Origin: Arthrobacter sp. Soc17.1.1.1
GTDB lineage: Bacteria > Actinomycetota > Actinomycetes > Actinomycetales > Micrococcaceae
Direction of reading: 5' to 3'
Assembly (NCBI RefSeq): GCF_036867195.1
Contig: NZ_JBAJII010000001.1
Span: 2,232,001-2,296,000, forward strand
DNA: 64,000 nucleotides
The position numbers were made by a program, and so were the translations under genes. Under the pieces are notes generated by a model. It was not told the origin of the DNA. It saw only the letters and a list, made by a program, of their open reading frames with translations, and searched no databases. Positions 28,151 to 36,340 of the stretch are shown one piece after another (position 1 is the first letter of the stretch; each line of letters opens with the position of its first letter).

Positions 28151-29062
28151 ATGACCGATCAGCCGCACGAGGCCGCCGCCGCGGCGCCCCCGACCGATCC
28201 GACGCAGGCGCTCCTCGGCCTGCTGGACCTCAGCAGTGCCGAGGGGGCGCAGACCGACGAGGAGATCTTCGTCGGCTCCTCCGCCCGCCAGCCGGGACGC
28301 CGTGTCTTCGGCGGCCAGGTGCTCGCCCAGTCCCTGATCGCGGCGATGCGGACCGTCGACGCGTCGCGCGACGTCCACTCCATGCACGCCTACTTCCTGC
28401 GCGCGGGGGACTCGGACCAGCCGATCACGTTCGGGGTGCAGCGGCTGCGGGACGGCAGGTCCTTCTCGGCGCGCCGCACGCACGCCTACCAGAACGGCGT
28501 CCCGATCCTGTCGATGATCGCGTCCTTCCAGACCCCCGACGAGGGGATCGTGCACCAGGACACCATGCCCACCGGCATGCCCGATCCGGAGAGCCTGCCG
28601 ACCACCGCCGATCTCCTCGGCCGGCTCGACCATCCCGTCGCCCGGGCATGGGCCTTCGAGCGTCCCTTCGACATCCGGCACGTCGACGCCCCGCTGTACC
28701 TGACCAACGAGGGCTCCCGGGAGCCCCGGAACGCCGTGTGGATGCGGAGCCTGGGACCGCTGCCCGACGATCCGGACCTCCACCGCGCGGCCCTCGCCTA
28801 CGCGAGCGACTACACCCTGCTCGAACCGATCCTCCGGCCCCACGGGCTCAGCTGGATCCAGCCGGGCATGAGCGTCGCCAGCCTCGACCACGCCATGTGG
28901 TGGCACCGCCCCGTGCGCGTCGACGAGTGGCTCCTGTACGTCCAGAGCTCGCCGAGTGCATCCGGTGCGCGCGGCCTGGCCGCGGGACGCATCTACAACC
29001 GGGAGGGCGAGCTGGTGGCGAGCGTGGCGCAGGAGGGCATGATCCGCATCCCGCCGGCCTGA
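28151..29062 (+). CDS. tesB: Acyl-CoA thioesterase II (TesB family)
   Basis: A 303-residue double-hotdog thioesterase. Conserved TesB blocks are present: RVFGGQVLAQSLIAAMRTV, HSMHAYFLRAGDSDQPI, FSARRTHAYQNGVPILSM, the central region FDIRHVDAP, and the C-terminal LDHAMWWHRPVRVDEWLLY and AAGRIYNREGELVASVAQEG, which contain the Asp/Thr/Gln catalytic set. It releases free fatty acid from medium- and long-chain acyl-CoA. The ATG has AAGGA 6 nt upstream. It is divergent from the 4HBT thioesterase and ends in a 16-bp hairpin shared with ettA. Confidence 0.95.
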   Translation: MTDQPHEAAAAAPPTDPTQALLGLLDLSSAEGAQTDEEIFVGSSARQPGRRVFGGQVLAQSLIAAMRTVDASRDVHSMHAYFLRAGDSDQPITFGVQRLRDGRSFSARRTHAYQNGVPILSMIASFQTPDEGIVHQDTMPTGMPDPESLPTTADLLGRLDHPVARAWAFERPFDIRHVDAPLYLTNEGSREPRNAVWMRSLGPLPDDPDLHRAALAYASDYTLLEPILRPHGLSWIQPGMSVASLDHAMWWHRPVRVDEWLLYVQSSPSASGARGLAAGRIYNREGELVASVAQEGMIRIPPA

Positions 29063-29093
29063 CCGGGCCGCGTCCGGGCGGATCCCGGACCAT

Positions 29094-29129
29094 GGAAGAG
29101 GGACACGGCATGCGCCGTGTCCCTCTTCC
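29094..29129. terminator. Bidirectional terminator between tesB and ettA
   Basis: Perfect 16-bp stem (29094-29109 with 29114-29129), loop ATGC, between convergent tesB and ettA. Confidence 0.85.
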
Positions 29130-29181
29130 TGCATCAGGTCCTGTGCATCACAACCTGCGCAGCACGACCTGTGCCGCGCCG

Positions 29182-30864
29182 CTAGTCGCGGGTGAGGCGG
29201 CGGTGCGTGACGCGGTGCGGCTTGGCGGCGTCGGGTCCGAGGCGCTCCACCTTGTTCTGCTCGTAGGCGTCGAAGTTGCCCTCGAACCAGTACCAGGCGT
29301 CCGGGTCATCCTCGGTGCCCTCGTAGGAGAGGATGTGCGTGGCCACCCGGTCGAGGAACCACCGGTCGTGCGAGACGACGACGGCGCAGCCGGGGAACTC
29401 GAGCAGCGCGTTCTCGAGGCTCGAGAGCGTCTCCACGTCCAGGTCGTTGGTCGGCTCGTCGAGGAGCAGCAGGTTGCCACCCTGCTTCAGCGTCATCGCG
29501 AGGTTCAGGCGGTTGCGCTCACCGCCGGAGAGCACCCCGGCCTTCTTCTGCTGGTCCGGTCCCTTGAAGCCGAACGCCGACACGTAGGCGCGCGACGGCA
29601 TCTCGACCTGACCCACCTGGATGAAGTCGAGGCCGTCCGAGACGACCTCCCAGAGGCTCTTGTTGGGATCGATCCCGGCGCGGGACTGGTCGACGTAGGA
29701 GATCTTCACGGACTCGCCGATGCGCAGCTCGCCGCCGTCGAGGGGTTCGAGACCCACGATGGTCTTGAACAGCGTGGTCTTGCCGACGCCGTTGGGACCG
29801 ATGACGCCCACGATGCCGTTGCGGGGCAGCGAGAAGGACAGCCCGTCGATGAGGATCCGGTCGTCGTAGCCCTTGCGCAGGTCGCGGGCCTCGATGACCT
29901 GGCTGCCGAGCCTGGGGCCCGGCGGGATCTGGATCTCCTCGAAGTCGAGCTTCCGGGTGCGCTCAGCCTCCGCAGCCATCTCCTCGTAGCGGTTCAGGCG
30001 CGCCTTGGACTTCGTCTGGCGGCCCTTGGCGTTGGACCGGACCCACTCCAGTTCCTCGGTGAGGCGCTTGGAGAGCTTCTGGTCCTTCTTGCCCTGGACC
30101 TCCAGGCGTGCGCGCTTCTTCTCCAGGTAGGTGGAGTAGTTGCCCTCGTAGGGGTACAGGTTGCCGCGGTCCACCTCGGCGATCCACTCAGCCACGTGGT
30201 CGAGGAAGTAGCGGTCGTGGGTCACGGCCAGGACGGCACCGGCGTAGGACGAGAGGTGCTGCTCGAGCCAGAGCACACTCTCGGCGTCCAGGTGGTTGGT
30301 GGGCTCGTCGAGGAGCAGCAGGTCCGGCTTCTGCAGCAGCAGCTTGCAGAGCGCCACCCGGCGTCGCTCACCACCGGAGAGGACGGTGACGTCGGCGTCC
30401 GGCGGCGGGCAGCGCAGGGCGTCCATGGCCTGCTCGAGCTGGGAGTCGAGATCCCAGGCGTCGGCGGCATCGATCGCTTCCTGCAGCTTGCCCATCTCGT
30501 CGAGCAGCTTGTCGAAGTCCGCGTCCGGGCTCGCCATCTCCTCGGAGATCTCGTTGAAGCGCTGGATCTTTCCGTAGATCTCGCCCACGCCCTCCTGGAC
30601 GTTGCCGAGCACGGTCTTCTCCTCGTTCAGGGGCGGTTCCTGCAGGAGGATGCCGACGCTGTAGCCGGCGCTCAGGCGGGCCTCACCGTTCGAGGGAGTA
30701 TCCAGGCCGGCCATGATCTTCAGGATGGTGGACTTGCCGGAGCCGTTCGGGCCGACGACGCCGATCTTCGCGCCCGGGAAGAACGACATGCTGACATCGT
30801 TGAGGATGACTTTGTCACCGACGGCCTTGCGGGCCTTGGTCATTGTGTAGATAAATTCCGCCAT
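29182..30864 (-). CDS. ettA: Energy-dependent translational throttle protein EttA (ABC-F)
   Basis: A soluble twin-ATPase ABC-F factor that binds the ribosomal E site and gates early elongation according to ATP/ADP. The 560-residue protein has two ABC domains: Walker A GPNGSGKST and GPNGVGKTT, signatures LSGGERRRV and LSGGERNRL, Walker B LLLLDEPTNHLD and LLLLDEPTNDLD. The inter-domain linker is the basic helical PtIM segment (KKRARLEVQGKKDQKLSKRL). There are no membrane segments. Length and linker match EttA rather than antibiotic-resistance ABC-F proteins. It starts 50 nt after a DUF6993 lipoprotein gene on the same strand. Confidence 0.97.
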   Translation of the reverse strand: MAEFIYTMTKARKAVGDKVILNDVSMSFFPGAKIGVVGPNGSGKSTILKIMAGLDTPSNGEARLSAGYSVGILLQEPPLNEEKTVLGNVQEGVGEIYGKIQRFNEISEEMASPDADFDKLLDEMGKLQEAIDAADAWDLDSQLEQAMDALRCPPPDADVTVLSGGERRRVALCKLLLQKPDLLLLDEPTNHLDAESVLWLEQHLSSYAGAVLAVTHDRYFLDHVAEWIAEVDRGNLYPYEGNYSTYLEKKRARLEVQGKKDQKLSKRLTEELEWVRSNAKGRQTKSKARLNRYEEMAAEAERTRKLDFEEIQIPPGPRLGSQVIEARDLRKGYDDRILIDGLSFSLPRNGIVGVIGPNGVGKTTLFKTIVGLEPLDGGELRIGESVKISYVDQSRAGIDPNKSLWEVVSDGLDFIQVGQVEMPSRAYVSAFGFKGPDQQKKAGVLSGGERNRLNLAMTLKQGGNLLLLDEPTNDLDVETLSSLENALLEFPGCAVVVSHDRWFLDRVATHILSYEGTEDDPDAWYWFEGNFDAYEQNKVERLGPDAAKPHRVTHRRLTRD

Positions 30865-30913
30865 GTCCCAAGGCTAGTGGGTGCTCAGGGTGTTCTCACA
30901 CTCTGACCGCTGG

Positions 30914-31453
30914 TCACCGCTGGTCGCCGACGAAGCACCGGCCCGACGCCAGCGCCGGCAGCACCACGACCGACACGACGCCCTCGCGCACCTCCCCGAA
31001 CACGCAGCGCCCCTCGAGGAGGCCGGCGCCCTGGATCGCGTCGACGTCCAGACCGGTCGGGGTCCTGTCGACCGTCACCTCGACCGTCTCCGCCGCGGCG
31101 CCCGACGCCGCGAACCCCTGCTCGATCGCGCCTCGGACCTGATCACTGGTGACCGCGTCCTGACCCGCCGCGAGCGCCCGCAGCGCGGAATCGACCGCGC
31201 CGGACACTCCGGAGAGGTCGTCCTCCGGCGGCGCCGTACCGGCCTGCGGGTCCTGGCCCTCCGGTGGAGGCGCCGTGGTGGCGGGATCACCCGGTTCGTC
31301 CGCCGGTGCCGCGGAGACAGCCGGAGTCTCCATGACGGGCGAGGCCGCGCAGGAGCTCAGTGCGAGGAGGACCGCGGCCAGCGCCGCTGCGCCCGCGGTG
31401 CGCCGTCGGCCGGTGGTCGGGCGGTCGGGCTGGGCGGGGACGGCGGTGATCAC
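30914..31453 (-). CDS. DUF6993-type lipoprotein
   Basis: A 179-residue exported lipoprotein. The N-terminal signal has a basic start (residues 10-17), a hydrophobic core (AGAAALAAVLLAL) and a lipobox LSSC, giving a lipidated Cys near residue 34. A Pro/Ala/Glu-rich linker (about 40-80) leads to a small domain with two cysteines (GRCVFGEV and SGRCFVGDQ) that may pair. The domain matches the DUF6993 family as I recall it; the function is unknown. I chose the GTG at 31453 because AGGATGAACAC precedes it. It lies between ssb and ettA on the same strand. Confidence 0.8.
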   Translation of the reverse strand: MITAVPAQPDRPTTGRRRTAGAAALAAVLLALSSCAASPVMETPAVSAAPADEPGDPATTAPPPEGQDPQAGTAPPEDDLSGVSGAVDSALRALAAGQDAVTSDQVRGAIEQGFAASGAAAETVEVTVDRTPTGLDVDAIQGAGLLEGRCVFGEVREGVVSVVVLPALASGRCFVGDQR

Positions 31454-31581
31454 GTGTTCATCCTGCCATGCAGCCGCGGCCCGCCCCGCTGTTTCCGACG
31501 CGCGGCGCTTCCGCCCTGCACCGTGTCCGAGGGCAGCCCCTGGTGATCCGCGGGCAGCCGACCGGCCCCGCCCGCGGGCTG

Positions 31582-32169
31582 TCAGAAAGGAACGCCCGCC
31601 CTCTCCGCGGCCTCCTCCTTGCTCGGCCGGTCCGTATGGTCGGCAGGACCGGGCCCTGCCGGATCTGCCGGGTCGCCGACCTCCTCGAAGTCCGCGGCCG
31701 GGTCGTACAGCTCGCCGGTCGTGATGTCCATGCCCTCGGGCAGGCCGCCGTCCCCAGCGCCGCCCGGCTGGTCCTCCTGTCCCGTCACGGCCCGCTCGTC
31801 CGTGCGGTCCGCCGTCGTCCTCCGGAAGTTCGCCGTCCCCCACATCAGGTCGTGGCCCGCGGTGTCGGCGTCGATCTCCACCGACGTGCCCGTCCGGCCG
31901 TCCGCGGTGCTCCACGGCCGTACCCTCAACCGGCCCGTGACGATCACGCGGTCCCCCTTCTTGATGCTGGCCCCGGCGTGCGTGGCCAGCTGCCGGAACA
32001 TCGACACGGAGTACCAGTTGGTGTGGCCGTCCACCCACGCGTTCGTCTCCCGGTCGAAGCGGCGTTCGGTGGAGCACATGCGGAAACCGGCAATCGCCAG
32101 CCCGCTCTGGGCAGAGGTGAGGCGCACATCCGTGGCGACGTAGCCGCGCACGGTGATGGTGTCGGTCAT
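31582..32169 (-). CDS. ssb: Single-stranded DNA-binding protein
   Basis: A 195-residue SSB with an N-terminal OB fold (residues 1 to ~105): TVRGYVATDVRLTSAQSG, NAWVDGHTNWYSVSMFRQLA, and KKGDRVIVTGRLRVRPW. The C-terminal third is Gly/Asp/Pro-rich and disordered. It ends AERAGVPF, so the Pro-Phe end that docks partner proteins is kept but the acidic DDD before it is weak. This and its position outside the rpsF-rpsR locus suggest a paralogous SSB rather than the main replication protein. AAGGA lies 8 nt before the ATG. Confidence 0.93.
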   Translation of the reverse strand: MTDTITVRGYVATDVRLTSAQSGLAIAGFRMCSTERRFDRETNAWVDGHTNWYSVSMFRQLATHAGASIKKGDRVIVTGRLRVRPWSTADGRTGTSVEIDADTAGHDLMWGTANFRRTTADRTDERAVTGQEDQPGGAGDGGLPEGMDITTGELYDPAADFEEVGDPADPAGPGPADHTDRPSKEEAAERAGVPF

Positions 32170-32379
32170 GGGTCTGTCCTTCCGTAGATCGGAGGAGCGG
32201 CGAGGTGCGCCCCGGTCAAGCGTGGGCCGGGCAGGTCTCCCCCGCGGGACTAGGGACCTCCTATGTGGACAACCCCGCTCCCCGGGCGCCCCTAGAGCAC
32301 AGGAGGGCGCGAGCGGAAGTACCGGTGGCGTGCGGATCGATTCTTGGGGCGCATGGTGTCCGGTTCCTAGCATGGAGAG

Positions 32380-32913
32380 ATGGACACGGCAGCACCTACC
32401 CGCACGGGGTCGGCACCCGGCACCGACATCCGACCGGACACAGAACCAGCAACAGAACCAGACACAGACCCGGACACCGCAGCACCTACAGAGCCCGATA
32501 CCGGCGAGCGCGTCATCGCCACCCTCGACGAACTCTGCGAACTCGTGCGCGGGCCCTGGACGGTGTACCTCCGCTACTCCTCCGGCTTCGAGGCCGACAG
32601 CGGCGGGACGAGCAGGGACGGCGAGAGCGGACTGGACCTGCCGGGCCTGTCCGTCAACCCGCTGACGCCCGAGCAGTGGTGGACGCGGCCGCTCACGGAC
32701 TGGCTCGCCCGGCAGGTCTGCCAGTACCGGCATCTGGCGGAGGAGGAGGAAGAGCGCTTCCCGTGGGTGCTGAGGGGCCGGTGCGTGGGCCGCGGCCCCG
32801 ACTCGGAACCACTCCTCACCGATGTGGTGCCGCTCGGGAGGCTGCACGACGATCTGCTCCAGGAGGCGGGGCGGGTGTACGACGAGAGATTCGACACCGG
32901 CAACCGCCCCTAG
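32380..32913 (+). CDS. Hypothetical protein, DUF6098-like
   Basis: A 177-residue soluble protein. Residues 1-43 are low complexity, rich in Thr/Asp/Pro/Glu and encoded by imperfect short DNA repeats (GAACCAGACACAG-type). The folded part has TLDELCELVRGPWTVYLRYSSGFEAD, LPGLSVNPLTPEQWWTRPLTDWLARQVCQYRHL and a C-terminal helical segment; this resembles the DUF6098 family as I recall it, without known function. TAGCAT lies exactly 6 nt before the ATG (32368-32373), the spacing of a leaderless start, with GGAGAG between. It is divergent from ssb, and a hairpin follows. Confidence 0.72.
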   Translation: MDTAAPTRTGSAPGTDIRPDTEPATEPDTDPDTAAPTEPDTGERVIATLDELCELVRGPWTVYLRYSSGFEADSGGTSRDGESGLDLPGLSVNPLTPEQWWTRPLTDWLARQVCQYRHLAEEEEERFPWVLRGRCVGRGPDSEPLLTDVVPLGRLHDDLLQEAGRVYDERFDTGNRP

Positions 32914-32936
32914 CCCGGGCGGACGAACAGACAGCG

Positions 32937-32965
32937 GAGGGCCGGACGCACGGCGTCCGGCCCTC
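32937..32965. terminator. Hairpin between DUF6098-like gene and tRNA-Arg
   Basis: 12-13-bp stem (32937-32949 with 32953-32965), very short loop, between convergent transcription units. Confidence 0.75.
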
Positions 32966-32971
32966 GTACTG

Positions 32972-33044
32972 TGCCCCCGGCAGGATTCGAACCTGCGACC
33001 AGAGGATTAGAAGGCCCCTGCTCTATCCCCTGAGCTACGGAGGC
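32972..33044 (-). tRNA. tRNA-Arg (UCU)
   Basis: A 73-nt cloverleaf with GCCTCCG/CGGGGGC acceptor stem (one T-G wobble), GCTC/GAGC D-stem, anticodon loop CTTCTAA (anticodon TCT), and T-arm GCAGGTTCGAATCCTGC. The anticodon stem GGGGC/TCCTC contains one wobble and one C-T mismatch next to the loop. CCA is not encoded. Confidence 0.93.
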
Positions 33045-33094
33045 AGTGCGCCCAGTTTACTATGGGCGGTTCCGGCCGCCGGGCCGGTCCGGAC

Positions 33095-33511
33095 TCATTC
33101 GTCCCCGGGGAAGCTCACCCTCAGCTCGAGGCGGTGCTGTCCGTCCGGGTCCTGCGAGTAGATCGCCTTGCCGGAGATGCCGCGCAGCCCCTCCGTACCG
33201 GAGCCGGGCACGATGTGACCGGAACTGGCCGCCTCGGCGCCCTCCGCGACGCCCCAGTGCTGCACCGTCATCGCCCCGGTGCGCTCGCCCACCGTCCCCA
33301 CGAACTGCTCGGACGCCACGTACCCGGCGCCGACGTCGTTGCCGGCCATGAGCAGCTCGGCCGTGCTGGTTCCGCTGATCTCGCCTTCGAACACCTTCGC
33401 GGCGCGCACCCTCGACAGCTCACCGGTGCTGCCGGGTTCGGTGTAGGGCTCGGCGTCCCACCCGGTGATCTCGAACTCGCCGGTGTACGTCGTCGTTCCT
33501 GTTTCAATCAT
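33095..33511 (-). CDS. DUF3224 family protein
   Basis: A 138-residue cytosolic beta-rich protein matching DUF3224, whose fold resembles allene-oxide-cyclase-like barrels. Blocks visible are GEFEITGWDAEPY, SRVRAAKVFEGEISGTSTAELLMA, YVASEQFVGTVGERTGAMTVQHWG and ISGKAIYSQDPDGQHRLEL. The biochemical role is not known. On the minus strand GATACT sits 6 nt before the ATG (33518-33523), suggesting a leaderless start; the ORF continues upstream to 33589 but without a ribosome binding site. It lies between tRNA-Arg and the mannosyltransferase gene. Confidence 0.87.
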   Translation of the reverse strand: MIETGTTTYTGEFEITGWDAEPYTEPGSTGELSRVRAAKVFEGEISGTSTAELLMAGNDVGAGYVASEQFVGTVGERTGAMTVQHWGVAEGAEAASSGHIVPGSGTEGLRGISGKAIYSQDPDGQHRLELRVSFPGDE

Positions 33512-33592
33512 CTGCTCAGTATCGCCGCTCCGCGCCCGTCCCGCATGCCCAGTGTCCTGCACGGCCCGCGGACGGGACCGGCGGAGCACGGG

Positions 33593-35113
33593 TCAGTGCA
33601 GCTGCCCGGGTTCCAGCGGACGGTAGCACTTGCGGAACAGGACCTTCGTGCTGCGGTCCACGAAGACGAGGTACAGCGCGAACGCGAGGGCGACGACGGC
33701 GGCCACCTGGCGCGCCATCATCAGGCTGAGGTCGAAGTAGGGGAAGATGTCCAGCTGGTCCGTGATGGCGTAGACCATGAAGAAGGCCACCGTGAAGTAG
33801 AGGAACTTCACCTGCCAGTCGTCACGGATGCCGGTGACGGCGAACAGCGGGATCAGCCACACCACGTACCAGGACTGGATCATGGGCGAGAGCAGCACGA
33901 TCGCGGCGAAGGCGAACGCGAGCCGGCGCACGAGCCGGCTGTGGTCGCCGCGGAAGATCTGCAGCGCGATGATCACCAGGGAGGCCACGCGGGCCAGGGT
34001 GTTGAAGGCGTTGGTGATGTCCCAGCCGTTGAGTCCGACGGCGTCGCCGAGGGTCGCGATGACGAGGCCCATGAAGCCGATGGGTGCGTACCAGATCCAC
34101 ACGCTGCCCGGGGTGCTGAGCGCGCCCACCCAGCCGAAGCCGAAGGTGTTGACCATCCCCATGATCCAGAGCATGCCGAGGGACAGCCCGGCCGTGAGGA
34201 ACCAGTAGAGGAAGCGCCGCGGCCAGGACGCGCCCCTGCCCGCCCACATCAGCCCGACGAAGGGCAGGAAGATCAGCGTGATCGGCTTGATGCCGACGGA
34301 GAGCGTGATGAGCAGGATGCCGAGGAGCGGCCGCCGCGTCGCCGCGAAGTAGAGCCCGGCGAGCGCGAGGCCGATCATCAGGGAGTCGTTGTGGATCGCG
34401 GCCACGAAGTTGATGAGGAACAGCGGGTTGGCGACGGTCAGCCAGAGGGCGCGGTTCGCGTTGATGGAGTGCAGTTCCGCCAGCTTGGGCACGAAGTAGA
34501 CGCACAGGGCGACGCCGATGAGCGCGACGACCCGGAACAGGATGATCGAGGTGTCGGGGTGCCCGCCGGTGATCCTGACGATGCCCTCCTCGATCCACAG
34601 GAACACCGGGCCGTACGGGGTGGGGCTCTGGGCCCAGAGGTCGTCGGCGCCGATCTGCAGGTAGTTGGAGATCTGCGAGTAGCCGTCCACGTACGGGTTG
34701 AGCTTGGCCACCATGACCTGGCCCTGCGCGATGTAGGCGAACACGTCGCGGCTGAACAGCGGCAACGCGGCGGCGAGCGGGATGGTCCACGCGACGATGG
34801 CTTTCAGCACGTAGGGGCGGGTCTCGTCCGACCAGCCGTTCAGCCGCTGGCCCAGCCGCAGCCAGGCCCGGATCAGGAGCATGCCGCCGAGCGCGAGCAG
34901 CAGCACGGACAGGACAGCGCCCGCGGGTTCGAAGCGCAGCCAGATGATGACGGGGTTCCGCCTCAACTCCGCGGAGGCCAGCGACAGCCAGCCGACGCCG
35001 AGGGATCCCATCCACATCAGCAGCGAACCGACGAAGCCCTGCACGACGGCGACGTCGGGGCGGTTCGGGCCCGGCTGCGTCTCGACCTTCGTGAGGGGGA
35101 CCTGGGCGGGCAT
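33593..35113 (-). CDS. mptB: MptB-like polyprenol-phosphomannose alpha-1,6-mannosyltransferase
   Basis: A GT-C fold membrane glycosyltransferase that should use polyprenyl-phosphomannose on the outer membrane face to extend an alpha-1,6-mannan (lipoglycan) core. The ~506-residue protein has about 12 hydrophobic segments. The first large loop contains FSRDVFAYIAQGQVMVAKLNP, including the acidic residue typical of the family, and the second has PTPYGPVFLWIEEG. The start is uncertain: the ORF extends to a GTG at 35281, but TAATAT (35272-35277) there looks like a -10 box, so a start downstream is more likely; I chose the ATG at 35113. It is divergent from orn. Confidence 0.85.
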   Translation of the reverse strand: MPAQVPLTKVETQPGPNRPDVAVVQGFVGSLLMWMGSLGVGWLSLASAELRRNPVIIWLRFEPAGAVLSVLLLALGGMLLIRAWLRLGQRLNGWSDETRPYVLKAIVAWTIPLAAALPLFSRDVFAYIAQGQVMVAKLNPYVDGYSQISNYLQIGADDLWAQSPTPYGPVFLWIEEGIVRITGGHPDTSIILFRVVALIGVALCVYFVPKLAELHSINANRALWLTVANPLFLINFVAAIHNDSLMIGLALAGLYFAATRRPLLGILLITLSVGIKPITLIFLPFVGLMWAGRGASWPRRFLYWFLTAGLSLGMLWIMGMVNTFGFGWVGALSTPGSVWIWYAPIGFMGLVIATLGDAVGLNGWDITNAFNTLARVASLVIIALQIFRGDHSRLVRRLAFAFAAIVLLSPMIQSWYVVWLIPLFAVTGIRDDWQVKFLYFTVAFFMVYAITDQLDIFPYFDLSLMMARQVAAVVALAFALYLVFVDRSTKVLFRKCYRPLEPGQLH

Positions 35114-35394
35114 CTGGGGATTCCAATCGTCGGCAGGCAGGAGGTCGGCGTCGCATGCCCACGTTCTCGGGCCGCCGACGGGTCGTGATCGGACGGCGGG
35201 CACCGCGGTGCCCTGTGCCGGAAGCGGCGGGGGCACCCAGGTCTCCCCGCAGCCCCGAGCGGACTGTTTGAATATTAGCACCGGGCCCCTGCGCGGGCCC
35301 CTGCGCGGGTCCCTCCGGTACGGCCCCAGGGCGGCTGGTCACGTGCCCTCGCCCGGCGGGCCGGGGCGTCGGTCCCGGACGGTACATTGGTCGA

Positions 35395-35997
35395 ATGCCG
35401 ATATCGAGTGAACACATCGTCTGGATCGACTGCGAGATGACGGGGCTTGACCTGGCCCACGACGGGCTGATCGAGGTGGCCGTCCTCGTCACCGACTCGG
35501 AACTCAACATCCTCGGCGAGGGCGTGGACGTCGTGATCAAGCCCACCGCCGAGGCCCTCGCGCACATGGGGGACTTCGTCCGGCAGATGCATACGACGTC
35601 GGGCCTGCTGGAGGAGCTCGACGGCGGGATCACCATGGGCGAGGCCGAGCAGCTGGTGCTCGACTACATCCGCACATGGGTGCCGGAGCCGCGCAAGGCG
35701 CAGCTGGCCGGCAACTCGGTCGGCACGGACCGGAACTTCCTCGCCCGGGACATGCCGCTCGTCATCGACCACCTGCACTACCGCGTCATCGACGTCTCGA
35801 CCATCAAGGAACTCGCGCGCCGCTGGTACACCCGCGCCTACTTCCAGGCGCCGCCCAAGACGGGCGGGCACCGCGCCCTCGGCGACATCGAGGATTCGAT
35901 TCGGGAGCTGCGCTACTACCGCGCTGCGGTCTTCGTGCCCTCGCCGGGCCCGGACTCTGCCACGAGCAAAGCCATCGCCGCTAGCGTCGCTCCCTGA
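35395..35997 (+). CDS. orn: Oligoribonuclease
   Basis: 3'-5' exoribonuclease of the DEDDh family that degrades 2-5-nt RNA and cleaves pGpG. The 200-residue protein has Asp12 and Glu14 (VWIDCEMTGLD), Asp112 (NSVGTDRNFL), His159 and Asp164 (TGGHRALGDIEDS), i.e. the full catalytic set. The extra C-terminal ~20 residues are low complexity. TACATT (35383-35388) lies 6 nt before the ATG and there is no ribosome binding site, suggesting leaderless translation. tRNA-His follows about 120 nt downstream. Confidence 0.97.
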   Translation: MPISSEHIVWIDCEMTGLDLAHDGLIEVAVLVTDSELNILGEGVDVVIKPTAEALAHMGDFVRQMHTTSGLLEELDGGITMGEAEQLVLDYIRTWVPEPRKAQLAGNSVGTDRNFLARDMPLVIDHLHYRVIDVSTIKELARRWYTRAYFQAPPKTGGHRALGDIEDSIRELRYYRAAVFVPSPGPDSATSKAIAASVAP

Positions 35998-36120
35998 GGC
36001 GCGCCGGAGGACACCCGGCCCGGGTGTCGGGAGCACGCCGAAATGTGTGTAAACTTGTATCCGCTGCCTGTCGCTGACAGTCCGGACGGGGTTCCCACGG
36101 GCTGGCCGACGACGACACAT

Positions 36121-36194
36121 GGTGGGTATAGCTCAGTTGGCAGAGCGCCTGGTTGTGGTCCAGGAGGTCGCGGGTTCAACCCCCGTTACTCACC
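36121..36194 (+). tRNA. tRNA-His (GUG)
   Basis: Cloverleaf with the extra G-1 (36121) opposite discriminator C (36194), acceptor GTGGGTA/TACTCAC, anticodon stem CCTGG/CCAGG with loop TTGTGGT (anticodon GTG), and T-arm GCGGGTTCAACCCCCGT. CCA is not encoded. Confidence 0.97.
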
Positions 36195-36222
36195 CTCAGG
36201 TGCCAGGGAAGGTCCTGGCCGT

Positions 36223-36257
36223 GTATGCCGCCCCGGAGATGATCCGGGGCGGCATAC
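36223..36257 (+). terminator. Terminator after tRNA-His
   Basis: 15-bp perfect stem (36223-36237 with 36243-36257), 5-nt loop, followed by GCATTTG. Confidence 0.85.
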
Positions 36258-36340
36258 GCATTTGCGGCCCACCCAGCCCAGCCCCGGACGGTAGCCCTCG
36301 GGCGATGCCCGCGGCTGCCAGCACCGAAGGACCAGGAACC

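Noticed and set aside
35114..35281. Longer MptB start at GTG 35281
   Set aside because: TAATAT overlapping that codon looks like a promoter -10, and the extra 56 residues are unlike membrane glycosyltransferase N-termini; not fully excluded.
36119..36340. Upstream extension of the acyl-CoA dehydrogenase
   Set aside because: The extension translates tRNA-His and its terminator. The ATG at 36341 is the start of family homology.
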